Origin: Geobacillus sp. 46C-IIa
GTDB lineage: Bacteria; Bacillota; Bacilli; Bacillales; Anoxybacillaceae
Reading direction: 5' to 3'
Length of the DNA stretch: 64,000 nucleotides
NCBI RefSeq assembly: GCF_014679505.1
Contig: NZ_CP061474.1
Span: 1,642,001-1,706,000 of the forward strand
Shown in pieces: positions 26,700-37,924 of the stretch (position 1 is the first letter of the stretch; every line of letters begins with the position of its first letter). A model generated the notes under the pieces. It was not told where the DNA came from, did not search any database, and saw only the letters and a program-made list of their open reading frames with translations. The translations under genes were made by a program, and so were the position numbers.

Positions 26700-26933
26700 A
26701 TGCAAGAGCACTTTCATTTTACTACAGATGAAGCCAAACAGCAAAAACAATATGCCGCCATTTTCCGTTTTGTTTCGGTCCAACTGCCGTTGATCCACAT
26801 GTATCTTCATCGCCGCAACCGTCACTTGGTCAAGCAAGAAGACGAAGTGGTCATGGCGGTTCACCTTTTGGGGAAGCTGCTGGGCTTTTCTTCCGAGTTT
26901 GTGGCAATGGCGTTTCTGTGGGCAGAGTGCTAA
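26700..26933 (+). CDS. small protein of unknown function
   Basis: This 77-residue frame (MQEHFHFTTDEAKQQKQYAA...) follows AAGGAGAGATCCCCC, with ATG at 26700. It is rich in His and aromatic residues and has no clear membrane segment or signal. It lies convergent to the YdeI-like gene, whose stop overlaps its last 4 bases. The family was not recognised. The good SD and codon use argue for a real gene. Confidence 0.5.
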   Translation: MQEHFHFTTDEAKQQKQYAAIFRFVSVQLPLIHMYLHRRNRHLVKQEDEVVMAVHLLGKLLGFSSEFVAMAFLWAEC

Positions 26934-27562
26934 TCATGCAATCCTTTGCCGTCAAGAATGCGCTGGATATACTTTTCAATTCTTGTTTCGCGCGTTTTCG
27001 ATTGTTTCGCTCCGGAAAAATAAAGGATGTACGCTCTTTGTCGTCCCGGTGTCAGCGATTCAAACGCTGTTTTTAAGGCCGGCATTTCGGCGAATTTTTT
27101 TTGAAGCTCTTCAGGAATTGGCTCTGGACTCTTTTTGAACTCCACTTTTAAGCCCGCTTTTTCAATTTCAATGGCTTCGTTAATAGATGCTTTCAACACA
27201 GGTTCAAGCTCGATGATTTGTTGGACATTTGTAAACCGAATGCGTCGTGCAGCTTGCGTATTCTCCCCAGGCTTTTCTAGAATGTGATGGTCATCTTTTA
27301 ACAAGGCGCCTTTGAAAAAACTAAGTGCACAATATTCATTGAACGCACTGATTGTTACGACATTCCTCTTTTGGAAGGTGTAACACGGAATTCCCCATTT
27401 CACTTCTTCTGTCAACCCGCATTCAAGAACGATTGTTCGTAATGCTCTTAATTCTGCCGGCCATTTGTTTACTTTACAATCGGGAGTACTCGCTAGCGGA
27501 CAGCGCCCACAGCCTTCGGCTAAATATTGATCAACGTTGGGATTCATTTGACTGTTTTTCAT
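26930..27562 (-). CDS. YdeI/OmdA-family protein
   Basis: This 210-residue protein contains EEVKWGIPCYTFQKRNVVTISAFNEYCALSFFKGALL, the DUF1801/YdhG-type fold. The C-terminus EPIPEELQKKFAEMPALKTAFESLTPGRQRAYILYFSGAKQSKTRETRIEKYIQRILDGKG is the bacteriocin-protection YdeI/OmdA signature. An N-terminal CGRCPL...C cluster is additional. Biochemical function is unknown. Three ATG codons in a row (27568, 27565, 27562) follow GAGGGAGA; the last has the best spacing. Confidence 0.8.
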   Translation of the reverse strand: MKNSQMNPNVDQYLAEGCGRCPLASTPDCKVNKWPAELRALRTIVLECGLTEEVKWGIPCYTFQKRNVVTISAFNEYCALSFFKGALLKDDHHILEKPGENTQAARRIRFTNVQQIIELEPVLKASINEAIEIEKAGLKVEFKKSPEPIPEELQKKFAEMPALKTAFESLTPGRQRAYILYFSGAKQSKTRETRIEKYIQRILDGKGLHD

Positions 27563-27810
27563 CATCATTCTCCCTCATAAAAGTATGAAGTCAAAATAGA
27601 ACGCGCTATCGATCGCCGATCTTGCAGTATAGCCGTTTCCATTGTTCCAGCTTATCCTGTTTTTGCGTGTGTTCGGGCGGGATACAACCGAAAGCGATAG
27701 GCTTTGTGCACGACCTTCTTCCCTTTACACAGAACGTTTGTTCCCTTTCCTGTTTTACACCTTCTGGCCATTGAAGGCAAGAGAGAGAGGGAGGGCAAAT
27801 AACGATTCAT

Positions 27811-27842
27811 CCCCCACTTCTACACGTAAACGTAAGTGGGGG
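27811..27842. repeat. long perfect hairpin in gene-free region (possible IS200/IS605 end)
   Basis: CCCCCACTT and AAGTGGGGG enclose CTACACGTAAACGT. Stems of this type are common at ends of IS200/IS605 elements and near TnpB guide RNAs. No transposase frame is adjacent and no T-run follows. The remaining part of 27569-27983 shows no gene. Confidence 0.35.
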
Positions 27843-27983
27843 ACGATCCAACGAATTCGAGTTGATGCAACGGCAAAAGCCTTCCTTCTCCTGTTTAGGA
27901 TGTCATAGGGTCATCCAGTCATCCTAGCCCAAAAAGCCCGAAAAACGGGGCAAACTAACTCTCTAATAGTTGAAAAATATTTT

Positions 27984-28265
27984 TTATGGTTCACCAATCC
28001 CTATTGCCAATCGCAAAAGAAAAGCAACGACCAAAACCGCCCCATTTCCGATCAAGCTGATCATGAGCAGAAAGAAGCGTTTAGTCATCAAACATGAGAA
28101 CACTGCAAATAAAATACCAACCATGGATAAGCCCAAATAAATGGTGACCACGAAATCAATATCAGCATTTGGACCTCTTTCGATATAGAAAATAATGATA
28201 CTTATGATTATAGGCAACAAAGACACGACACCCAATATATTTCCTGTTTTTTTCTTATCTAACAC
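27984..28265 (-). CDS. small three-helix membrane protein, unknown
   Basis: This 93-residue frame is largely hydrophobic, with three likely membrane spans (NILGVVSLLPIIISIIIFYI, VVTIYLGLSMVGILFAVFSC and FLLMISLIGNGAVLVVAFLL). GTG 28265 follows AAGGGGGAT. It is AT-rich like the helicase-nuclease gene. The family was not recognised. Downstream 28266-28795 contains no supported gene. Confidence 0.6.
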   Translation of the reverse strand: MLDKKKTGNILGVVSLLPIIISIIIFYIERGPNADIDFVVTIYLGLSMVGILFAVFSCLMTKRFFLLMISLIGNGAVLVVAFLLRLAIGIGEP

Positions 28266-28795
28266 TATAATCCCCCTTTGTTGATCATAACTTTTTAATT
28301 ATCACTATCCGTTCATTCAGCCAAAAATCACCTCCACTTTCCAACATTATACATCATGTAAGGACCGAAACAATCCACTTTTTTATTTTTGGTCTCTCCC
28401 TCTTCCTTTTTTCCTAGTTGTCGCTTGATTTTTTTCATCAAAGGATCGATGCTTCACCAACTGCGAATGCATCGATCATAGGCTCATTTTACACCGTTGA
28501 TGGTTATGCATATGGTGCTGCTTTGTTAGTGGAAGCGGCATTTTGTTTTACTTGATCACCAAGGGGATAGAAGAGGCCGGATTGTTTTATAATATAAATA
28601 CAAAACCTTACCATAACGAAGGTGATGTCAGACGGAAGATATCAAGGCTTTATTGATGCTTATTCGGTTACGTTGCCTAGTTTTTCTGAAGAAGAACCAA
28701 AACTGGAAATCCTATTGTTCGAGCCACTGCCGCTGCTCTTCCTCCGTTTGCAGGCTATGGATGTGGACCAATTCCAAAGTGATCGCTTCTTCGAA

Positions 28796-29221
28796 TTATA
28801 TGTAGTTGAATAGTTCACGCGGCGCAAAATTATCGATATTCTGCAATTCTTCCTTACTCCACCATTTTACCTGTTGCCATGCATCCTTTTCGTCCTCCGT
28901 CATATTTTCGAACGATAATCTAGTGCCCGATGGAATCACGATTTTGTAATAAATCTCACGACTAATAAAAGGACCTTGTTTCCCTTCGATCCATACATCA
29001 AGTTGAAATAGGGGTTCGCCGACAAGGTCGACAACAATGCCTAGTTCTTCGTATAACTCCCTTTTTAACGCTTCCGCCGGGGTCTCATTTTCTTCAATCC
29101 CGCCCCCTGGAGTCACCCATAACACGTTGTTTCCTACCACATCGCGAAATTCAAATCGCTGAAGAAGAATTTCATTCCGTTCATTGATGATCACGGCTCT
29201 AGAACATTTGCGTATCTTCAT
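28796..29221 (-). CDS. Nudix hydrolase
   Basis: This 141-residue protein carries a full Nudix box, GGGIEENETPAEALKRELYEELGI (~39-62), with all the GX5EX7REUXEEXGU residues needed for Mg-dependent cleavage of a nucleoside-diphosphate derivative. The N-terminus MKIRKCSRAVIINERNEILLQ resembles MutT/ADP-ribose-type housekeeping Nudix proteins; the substrate is not predictable. GGGGGCAGCC is the only SD-like sequence near ATG 29221, so the start is moderately certain. Confidence 0.88.
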   Translation of the reverse strand: MKIRKCSRAVIINERNEILLQRFEFRDVVGNNVLWVTPGGGIEENETPAEALKRELYEELGIVVDLVGEPLFQLDVWIEGKQGPFISREIYYKIVIPSGTRLSFENMTEDEKDAWQQVKWWSKEELQNIDNFAPRELFNYI

Positions 29222-29374
29222 GAAAGGCTGCCCCCTATATCGGTGATCATTTTGATCGACTCATTGGTATCATTTTATCATATTTCACAATATTTCCCCC
29301 AGCCCTTCACCCAATCGGTTCTTACGGTAGGAATCGGCACTGCCTATCGAGCGATCTTGTATGCTACAAAAATG

Positions 29375-29411
29375 AGGCAGAGGGAATCTTCTCCCTCTGC
29401 CCTTGTTTTTT
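29375..29411. terminator. bidirectional terminator downstream of katG
   Basis: GGCAGAGGGA (29376-29385) pairs with TCCCTCTGCC (29392-29401). Reverse-strand T-run TCATTTTTG serves katG; CTTGTTTTTT follows on the forward strand. Confidence 0.82.
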
Positions 29412-29422
29412 CCATTATCGAG

Positions 29423-31648
<2,226 letters not shown>

Positions 31649-31717
31649 CTATTTAAATGTCATCATGATCTTCCCAGCAGTTGTCTTTGTCAAGTGAAAC
31701 TGATAATTACTAGTACA

Positions 31718-31732
31718 TTAAAATTATAATAA
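31718..31732. promoter_or_regulatory. Per box at the katG promoter
   Basis: Read on the reverse strand this 15-mer matches 12 of 14 fixed positions of the Per box TTATAATnATTATAA. It overlaps a TATAAT -10 (31724-31729), with TTTACT as a possible -35 16 bp upstream. PerR binding here would repress katG until peroxide oxidises PerR. Confidence 0.65.
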
Positions 31733-31818
31733 ATTAATATTTAATAGTAAAGTATAAAAATTATTTTTTAGTATAAAATCTTTCTATCTTTGACCACACC
31801 ATCCCATTCCCTTAAGGA

Positions 31819-32520
31819 ATGAAACTATTTAAGCCGCATGTTCCAAGCGAACAAATGCAAGGGGGCATGTCGCTGTTTCAGACAATGAGGGCCATTTTCG
31901 TTGTAATCGGCCCCATTATGATGAAGCAGGGCTTTCGCTATGTATGGTCGCGCAAAATCCTCCTCACACTCGGTGGCGGTTTATGGCCGCGGGATTCGCG
32001 ATGGACTTGATTCAACCATTCACCGTGTTTCTTGTCACGGAGCGGCTCGGGATGGAAGAAAGCGATTTGCAATGGCTGTTTGCCGCACACGGGGCAGCGA
32101 TGATGATCGGCGGCGGCATGGCTGATGGCCCTCTCCCATCGAATCGAGCCTCACGTTTTGATGATGCTCAGGATGAGGGGCCTTGCCGTCGGTAGTTTTG
32201 TCATGGGGTGGTCAACGCTGTTTTGTCTTACCTTATTGGCGGAGTTTATCGCTGGTTTTTTCATGCCGGCGCTGCATATCGGCATTAACACGATTGTGAT
32301 GAGTCATACGGAAGCAGCGTTTATTGGCCGGGTCAACGGCATTTTGCTTCCGCTGTTCATGGGAGCAATGGTCATAACGCTGAACTTGGCAGGGGTGTTA
32401 AAAGAATGGATTTTTCACGTTGTGATTTATCAAATCTCGGCTGCCTTGTTTGTGATTGGCATCGTCGTCATGCTGCCGATGCTTCGGATGCTGCAGTCAA
32501 CGAAGACAAAATCATTGTGA
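31819..32520 (+). pseudogene. MFS transporter pseudogene
   Basis: Pieces of one MFS permease occur in different frames. MKLFKPHVPSEQMQGGMSLF starts near 31819, FTVFLVTERLGMEESDLQWLF continues near 32017 in another frame, and the last ~130 codons (32125-32520) give GSFVMGWSTLFCLTLLAEFIAGFFMPALHIGINTIVMS with a normal C-terminus. At least two frameshifts and a shortened N-terminal half make it non-functional. Intact relatives span 12 helices; here only about five remain readable. Confidence 0.7.
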
Positions 32521-32616
32521 TGTAGAAACATCAGCTGCTCGGTCATTGGCATCCGGGCAACTGATGTTGTTGACACTAATGTTTGCAACCGCCATCGGTA
32601 AATGGCTTCTCTACTT

Positions 32617-33570
32617 TCATGACCGCTCTTTCTTCTGTTTCATATGTTCGATGGTTCGTTGAATTCCTTCTTCGTACGGGGTTCTGGGCAAGGGCCCGAT
32701 TTCCCGCTCATATTTTTCCCCGCTCAGCACCACGGGTTCTTCATTTAGATACATCATCTCCACCATTTCTCTCATCCCTTTATGAAAAAGCCCTAAAAAG
32801 GCGATCATGCCTTTGCCCACTGTAGCGACTTTCTTGGAATATCCGGTGGCTCTTCTTGCGATTTCAACGATTTCGTGCCCAGAAATGACATCACAAGCGG
32901 GAATATTCCAATGACGTCCATATGCGGAATCGCGAAGAGAGAGTTCGACTGCCGCTTTGGCTCCATCCGGGGTATAGATAAATTCCCGCTTCACATCCAT
33001 ACGGCCCACATATTGCGCGTTTCGTCCGGAAAGCATGCCCTGCAAGGTGAAATGCATCAAGGTATTTTCGGCGTTCGGTCCATAAAAATCAGGAAAATGG
33101 CAAATCAGAGTTGGCACTCCTCTCTGATGCGCTTCCGCAAGCATCTTATTCAGTTGCAAGCGAATTTTTCCTTTCCTAGTATGGGGGTTTTTCGGGGTAT
33201 CTTCTGTTACCTTCCTCCCTGGGCTGCGTCCATAAGCATAAATGTTGTCGATGAAAACAATCTTTGCCCCGCTTCCCTCGGCTGCCTTTAGCACATTTTT
33301 CATCATGACCGGATGACCTTTAGGCCATTCCGGATAGGGGATGTTAACCGCATGAAAGATCACGTCGACATCTTTGCATGCCTTGTTCAGGTCGTCCTCT
33401 CGAAACGCATCGCCTGAACAAATTTCCACGTCCTTCATTGTTCCAAACCTCTGCTGCATCCTATCATGTGAACGGGCAAAGGCCCTGACAGGGATTCCTC
33501 TTGATGCGAGCTCCTGAACAAGGGCATAGCCCATTCCGCCTGATGCGCCAAGCACGACCGCTTTTCTCAC
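32617..33570 (-). CDS. NAD(P)-dependent epimerase/dehydratase (extended SDR-like)
   Basis: This 317-residue protein begins with a Rossmann motif, KAVVLGASGGMGYALVQELASRG. FIDNIYAYGRSPGRKVTEDTPKNPHTRKGKIRLQLNKMLAEA shows the Tyr-x(3)-Lys-like spacing only loosely (IYAYGR then K), so it is an atypical extended SDR close to NmrA/epimerase-like proteins. The substrate is unknown. GTG 33570 follows AAGGAGG; the ATG at 33606 lacks an SD. It is monocistronic next to the MFS pseudogene. Confidence 0.75.
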   Translation of the reverse strand: MRKAVVLGASGGMGYALVQELASRGIPVRAFARSHDRMQQRFGTMKDVEICSGDAFREDDLNKACKDVDVIFHAVNIPYPEWPKGHPVMMKNVLKAAEGSGAKIVFIDNIYAYGRSPGRKVTEDTPKNPHTRKGKIRLQLNKMLAEAHQRGVPTLICHFPDFYGPNAENTLMHFTLQGMLSGRNAQYVGRMDVKREFIYTPDGAKAAVELSLRDSAYGRHWNIPACDVISGHEIVEIARRATGYSKKVATVGKGMIAFLGLFHKGMREMVEMMYLNEEPVVLSGEKYEREIGPLPRTPYEEGIQRTIEHMKQKKERS

Positions 33571-33671
33571 ATTTTGCGCCTCCTTCACCCTAAGCCGCTG
33601 CTTCATGATCTACACACGAGACAATCAATGTTTCATTCGTTTGGCTCATGCCTCTCCCTCTCTAAGAGGCT

Positions 33672-33701
33672 GGTGATTTAGTACAAAACACTGCTAGTCC
33701 C
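33672..33701 (-). other. Ter-like site, opposite orientation
   Basis: On the reverse strand the core TGTACTAAAT is preceded by ACTAG at the same distance as ACTAA in the B. subtilis Ter consensus. About 18 of 24 fixed consensus positions match. It lies in a gene-free stretch about 12 kb to the right of dif and is inverted relative to the repeats at 4733 and 6286. Confidence 0.42.
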
Positions 33702-33897
33702 AGCTGTTTCTCAATTAGAAAAAACTTGCGAAATCAACTTTCTTTTTAGCGAAATGACGCTGATTTGCTCGTGGCGCCCGTTTTTCACCGGCCTTCTAGA
33801 AAACCCTTGTGATAGCATATTCCCCCATTGATGTGTTATATTCGCTATCTTCCTTCCTTATTCCTTTCACTGCCAAATCGATATTTTTATCATGAGC

Positions 33898-34164
33898 ACA
33901 CGAAAAATGAGCGGTTCCAACTGGCATAAGCGAAAATAAAAGTTGCCCGCATCCATGAGAAAATCGCCCCTGCAAGGAATGATTACTTGCACAAAATCTC
34001 CATCGAGATGGTCAAAAACCACGACATCATCGGCATGGAAGATTTATCTGTCAGCCATATGCTGAAAAATCATCCCCTTGCAAAAGCCATGAATGAAGTG
34101 CCATGGCATCAATTGAAACCCATGGTTGGATTGCTCCCGGTCTGGATGATATTCACGATCCCTG
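33898..34164 (+). pseudogene. TnpB (IS200/IS605 family) remnant
   Basis: A forward frame reads IKVARIHEKIAPARNDYLHK then ISIEMVKNHDIIGMEDLSVS and HMLKNHPLAKAMNEVPWHQL. This is the central RuvC region of TnpB, including the DIIGMEDL glutamate. Upstream, RKMSGSNWHKRK is in another frame, one base short of joining. Downstream the similarity ends after WHQL and no zinc ribbon follows. It is therefore a non-functional fragment; the rest of 33571-34164 has no gene. Confidence 0.7.
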
Positions 34165-35130
34165 TCACTTCACATAGAAGCTCGCTCCATCAATCAACTC
34201 AATTTCATCATAGCGCTTGAGGTCACGAACAAGCTGGAACAGCGCCTCGTCTTTTTGTTTCGCTTCGATCATGCAGTCAAGCTGCCGGACGGTGCCGTTT
34301 ACTTCCCGCAAAAAGCGGATGAACATCTCAGCATCGACAAAATCGTGATGGGCGCGGAACTGTCTGTCGCTTTTTGGGCTTGAGAGGTGCATTTTCATCG
34401 GCAGCGGCGAGTGGCGCCATGTCGCCACGATCCGTTCCCAGTCTGGCCGCCAGTCTTCTTCGTCGCGATTGGCGAGATGGTGGTGCAAATCAAAAACGAG
34501 CGGCACGCCGAGTTTTTCGCATGCATAGAGAGCATCGCGCAACGTAAACACCGTGTCATCATTTTCAAACATGATCATTCGCTGCAACGGGGCGGGGATG
34601 TACGCCCAATTATGGATCAGTTGCTCCAACGCCTTTTCTTTGTCGCCATACCCGCCGCCAAGATGGAGCACGCACCGGTGTTCTAGGTCAATCCCCATCC
34701 CACGCAGCAACTCTCCATGCAGCTTTAGCGCGTTCAACGAGGCATGGAAAACATTGGAGTCAGGAGAATTGAGCACGACAAAATGCTCAGGGTGGAAATC
34801 AAGCCGCATCGGATACTCGCGCAAAAACAGCGCGATCGATCGCAACGCTTCACGGATCGGAGCGAGATAATCCCAGCTCTCTAATTCCGGATGATTGGCA
34901 AGCGGAATGAGCCGCGAGCTGAGACGGAAAAAACGGATGTCATGCGCCTTGTTATATTTGAGCAGGCGAAGGCAGTTTTCGACATTGGAGAGAGCAATTC
35001 GCTCAAGCTTGCGAATCGCCGCCTCGCGATCGCGAATGGCGCGAAATCGCGCCACGGTCATCGTTTGAGAGGGAGAGCAATGGGGGACGTGCACACTCAT
35101 AGCGACATAGCCAAGCCGGACGACGGTCAT
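34165..35130 (-). CDS. uvsE: UV damage endonuclease
   Basis: This 321-residue TIM-barrel endonuclease nicks 5' of UV photoproducts for alternative excision repair. VRLGYVAMS at the start, FFRLSSRLIPLANHPE, RLDFHPEHFVVLNSP, HLGGGYGDK, LVFDLHHH and KMHLSSPK supply the expected His/Glu/Asp metal ligands. It resembles Bacillus YwjD and Thermus UVDE in length. ATG 35130 follows CGAGGTGAATGAT; the longer frame from 35253 has no SD. Two small genes of the same strand lie upstream. Confidence 0.9.
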   Translation of the reverse strand: MTVVRLGYVAMSVHVPHCSPSQTMTVARFRAIRDREAAIRKLERIALSNVENCLRLLKYNKAHDIRFFRLSSRLIPLANHPELESWDYLAPIREALRSIALFLREYPMRLDFHPEHFVVLNSPDSNVFHASLNALKLHGELLRGMGIDLEHRCVLHLGGGYGDKEKALEQLIHNWAYIPAPLQRMIMFENDDTVFTLRDALYACEKLGVPLVFDLHHHLANRDEEDWRPDWERIVATWRHSPLPMKMHLSSPKSDRQFRAHHDFVDAEMFIRFLREVNGTVRQLDCMIEAKQKDEALFQLVRDLKRYDEIELIDGASFYVK

Positions 35131-35255
35131 ATCATTCACCTCGATAGTTTGGCCAACGATCCATTTCCGCTCTTTTTGGCAGACAACGTTATTATGCGGC
35201 CGAAACCGATCCGTTATGCAGCTACACGTTCCTCTTGCTTCTAAAGCGGCCACCG

Positions 35256-35525
35256 TTAAGAAGGAAAACAGAGCTCCACCGCCCGATGTTGGCCATAAAA
35301 CCGATAATGCCTCGGGAAATCGTGTACAGCCTCATAGCTTGGATAGTCATCCAACGGAATGGACCAGCGAATGCGCCCATCTTTGATGAAAGATAACAGA
35401 CCGTCTGATCGTTCGATGCCGTCAAAGAAAAACCCGTCGCGCGCCACCAGCTCGTCTTCTTCATAGAAGTTGACGACAACTTGGCGATGGCGGTATTCCG
35501 TCAGCAAAGAAAGCAAGTCACCCAC
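35256..35525 (-). CDS. small unknown protein
   Basis: This 89-residue frame (MGDLLSLLTEYRHRQVVVNF...) has GTG 35525 after GGGAGAGAGA. It is acidic/aromatic, without signal or membrane segments. The pattern of short beta strands (VVVNFYEEDELVARDGFFFDGIERSDGLLSFI) suggests a small beta barrel of Sm/SH3 type, but this is inference. It lies between a membrane protein and uvsE, all in the same direction. Confidence 0.6.
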   Translation of the reverse strand: MGDLLSLLTEYRHRQVVVNFYEEDELVARDGFFFDGIERSDGLLSFIKDGRIRWSIPLDDYPSYEAVHDFPRHYRFYGQHRAVELCFPS

Positions 35526-35549
35526 GTTTTCTCTCTCCCTTACACGTGA

Positions 35550-36050
35550 TTAGATCGGCCAACATAGATGAAGGAGAAACAAACCGGCAAACAGCAAGGC
35601 AGAGGCGAGATGAAACGTTCTTCTCCACCTTGACGCTTTTTGTCGGCGGAGGACGCCTGCAAACAAGGTGATGGCCAACATCGCGAGGCTTGCATAACCG
35701 CTCACCAGCTTCCCATGGCCAAAACCGATCACCGCTCCGAGTTTCCATGCCATCATTGCTCCGTGAAGGACAATCAAGCTCGTTCCAGCGACCGCGAGCG
35801 GGATATGGGCTTTCATCATGCTTCTTGCTATCCGCGCTAACGTGACTTTGACCTTCCGGGTTTTTGTTTTGCGGATGACAAGGAAAATAAAATACATATT
35901 GACATTGACCAAAAACAGCAGCACCGCCACTTGCGCCAGCCATTTTCCTGCCAACACCGCAGCCGAGTCGTTCGGGCGAAACAGCCAAATATAAACCGCA
36001 GTGCCCATTACCAACAGCGCATTCATGATCATCCAAACATAATGGGCCAT
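35550..36050 (-). CDS. cytochrome-b-like membrane protein (ferric reductase-like?)
   Basis: This 166-residue protein has four to five membrane helices and His residues placed within or near them (MMKAHIPLAV, LIVLHGAMMAW, FHLASALLF, LLHLCWPI), as in small b-type cytochromes or ferric-reductase-like domains. Heme binding is inferred only. CATGGAGGATGT sets the start at ATG 36050. It ends 24 nt before the next small gene and may be in one unit with it. Confidence 0.6.
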   Translation of the reverse strand: MAHYVWMIMNALLVMGTAVYIWLFRPNDSAAVLAGKWLAQVAVLLFLVNVNMYFIFLVIRKTKTRKVKVTLARIARSMMKAHIPLAVAGTSLIVLHGAMMAWKLGAVIGFGHGKLVSGYASLAMLAITLFAGVLRRQKASRWRRTFHLASALLFAGLFLLHLCWPI

Positions 36051-36300
36051 ACATCCTCCATGATTGTTCCGTTTGCCATCCATTTTACCCCAAAAAACAT
36101 CCTCTCGAAGTGAGGAGCATCACACCGCAAACGCAAGGGTTGGCAGAATGGTTTTCCAATGCCTAGACGCTTCCTCCTCGTTGACGGAAAGCCGTTGTGC
36201 CCCGCCGCCCGTTGATGCCGTTTCGGGCTATCGTACAAGCTTTTTGGAACAAAATCCATAGAATAAAGAGGAATCAATGTAGAAAGGGGATGATTATCCG

Positions 36301-37605
36301 TTGAAGGTGGAAGGGAAACATCTGATTCTCGATGCCTTTGCGTGCGACCCGTCACTGTTGAATAATCCCGCATATTTGGAACAATTGCTGAGAGCTGCTG
36401 CACAAAACGCTGGCATGAACATACTGTATTCATATTTCCACCCATTTCACCCGCAAGGTGTGACGGGCATGATCGTTTTGACCACGTCGCATATGTCGAT
36501 TCATACGTGGCCTGAGGAGAACTACGCTTCGGTGGATTTTTATACATGCGGGGAATATGACCCGCTTAGTCAGACGGATTTTTTGTTAAAAGGCATTCAG
36601 GCAAAACGGGCGGTCGTTTATTCCGTTCCCCGCGGGGCAACGGCCCCTCAGCTCGTTATGAGCCAAGAAGTAGCGCCGTTTGAGCTTTCGGAACCGGATG
36701 AATGCAGAGGCGGCGACGAGACCTTCCGCGGCGACAAGTGGGATCAAATCGGGCGGCAGGCGCTGTTAAACAGGAAACATAGATTGGTATGGGATGAAAA
36801 AAGTGCATTCCAGCACTTGCAAATGATCGAGGCGAAAGATTTACGCATGTATTTGGACGGGCAACTGCAGTTTAGTTCATTGGATGAGCACATTTACCAC
36901 GAAGCGCTTGTCCACCCAGCTTTCGCGTTTGTTTCCGCTCCTGATCGAGTGCTTATTTTAGGCGGCGGGGACGGCTTGGCGTTACGGGAAGTGCTGAAAT
37001 ACCCAAGCGTCAAGCATGTGGATCTCGTTGACTTAGACCCCGCGGTATTGCACGCCGCGATAAAAGACAAAAAATTAGCCGCTTTGAATCAATTTTCCTT
37101 ATCTGACCCCCGGGTTACCGTCCACCCTCAAGATGCCGTCGATTTTCTCGATGCCAACCGCTCCCTTTACCCAATCATAATCGTCGACTTTCCTGACCCG
37201 ACCGACGAGACGACGAGCAATCTATATACAACCGAATTTTACACTCTCTTGAAACGCTCCCTTGCCGATAACGGCGTGTTTGTCTGCCAATCCGCATCCC
37301 CTGATGATACGCCAATCGTTTTCTGGAGCATCGGAAAAACAATCGAAAGCGCCGGATTTCACACATTGAGCTACCATACCATCGTTCCGTCTTTTGGGGA
37401 TTGGGGATTTCATATCGGAGCAAAAACTGCTCTTTCCTGGGAGGGGCGGCAGACGCAAGTTCCGTGCCGCGCGTTGCCGGATTCTTTACGTCAATTGTCG
37501 AGCTTTCCTTCAAAAATTTTAGCGAAGAAACTGCTGGCTGTTGTGAATTCCAAACAGCATGCGGTTTTGCACCATCTGTTCAAACAGGAGAACGTATACT
37601 GGTGA
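36301..37605 (+). CDS. fused SpeD-type decarboxylase and SpeE-type aminopropyltransferase
   Basis: This 434-residue fusion has a pyruvoyl-dependent SpeD/SpeH domain at ~1-130. Ser63, His68 and Cys83 are at the self-processing and catalytic positions (SHMSIHTWPE, FYTCG), but Thr62 replaces the Glu usual before the cleavage Ser. From ~145 follows an aminopropyltransferase domain with LILGGGDGLALREVL, VDLVDLDPAVLHAA and VDFPDPTDETTSNLYTTEFY, closer to membrane-type COG4262 SpeE than to the SpeE at 9961. SpeD-like domains can be SAM, arginine or ornithine decarboxylases, so the first reaction is open. TTG 36301 follows AAAGGGG. Confidence 0.85.
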   Translation: MKVEGKHLILDAFACDPSLLNNPAYLEQLLRAAAQNAGMNILYSYFHPFHPQGVTGMIVLTTSHMSIHTWPEENYASVDFYTCGEYDPLSQTDFLLKGIQAKRAVVYSVPRGATAPQLVMSQEVAPFELSEPDECRGGDETFRGDKWDQIGRQALLNRKHRLVWDEKSAFQHLQMIEAKDLRMYLDGQLQFSSLDEHIYHEALVHPAFAFVSAPDRVLILGGGDGLALREVLKYPSVKHVDLVDLDPAVLHAAIKDKKLAALNQFSLSDPRVTVHPQDAVDFLDANRSLYPIIIVDFPDPTDETTSNLYTTEFYTLLKRSLADNGVFVCQSASPDDTPIVFWSIGKTIESAGFHTLSYHTIVPSFGDWGFHIGAKTALSWEGRQTQVPCRALPDSLRQLSSFPSKILAKKLLAVVNSKQHAVLHHLFKQENVYW

Positions 37606-37656
37606 CCCGTGTTGCCCGCCGCGTCTCCAACATACTTGACAGTCAAACTGCCTTTC

Positions 37657-37697
37657 ATCAAAAAGTTGGCCATCTTTATTGTTTGGCCAACTTTTTT
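37657..37697 (+). terminator. terminator of speD-speE fusion gene
   Basis: AAAAGTTGGCCA (37661-37672) and TGGCCAACTTTT form a perfect 12-bp stem followed by a T-run; it could work on both strands. Confidence 0.85.
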
Positions 37698-37924
37698 GAT
37701 TGGGAGTAAAAACGGATCGCAGGCGCAAACCGCCTTTCAAAGCACGGATGACCAACTCAAAGCGAACAAATGTGGATTTTGCCGAATTTGAGCGAATCGC
37801 GTAGTACAAGTCTTCTCTAAGGCACATATATATGCAGTACAAATGAGCACTATAGACAGTTCACACACACGGCCTTAACGAAAAAGCGCGAGAAAGGAGG
37901 CGTGCCATCATCGATTTCCTCATC

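Noticed and set aside
28622..28813. 63-codon forward frame before the Nudix gene
   Set aside because: No SD, overlaps the Nudix 3' end, and neither strand of 28266-28795 gives a convincing protein.
31705..31722. ATGTACTA match upstream of katG as a further Ter site
   Set aside because: Flanking consensus positions do not match; the region is better explained by the Per box and promoter.
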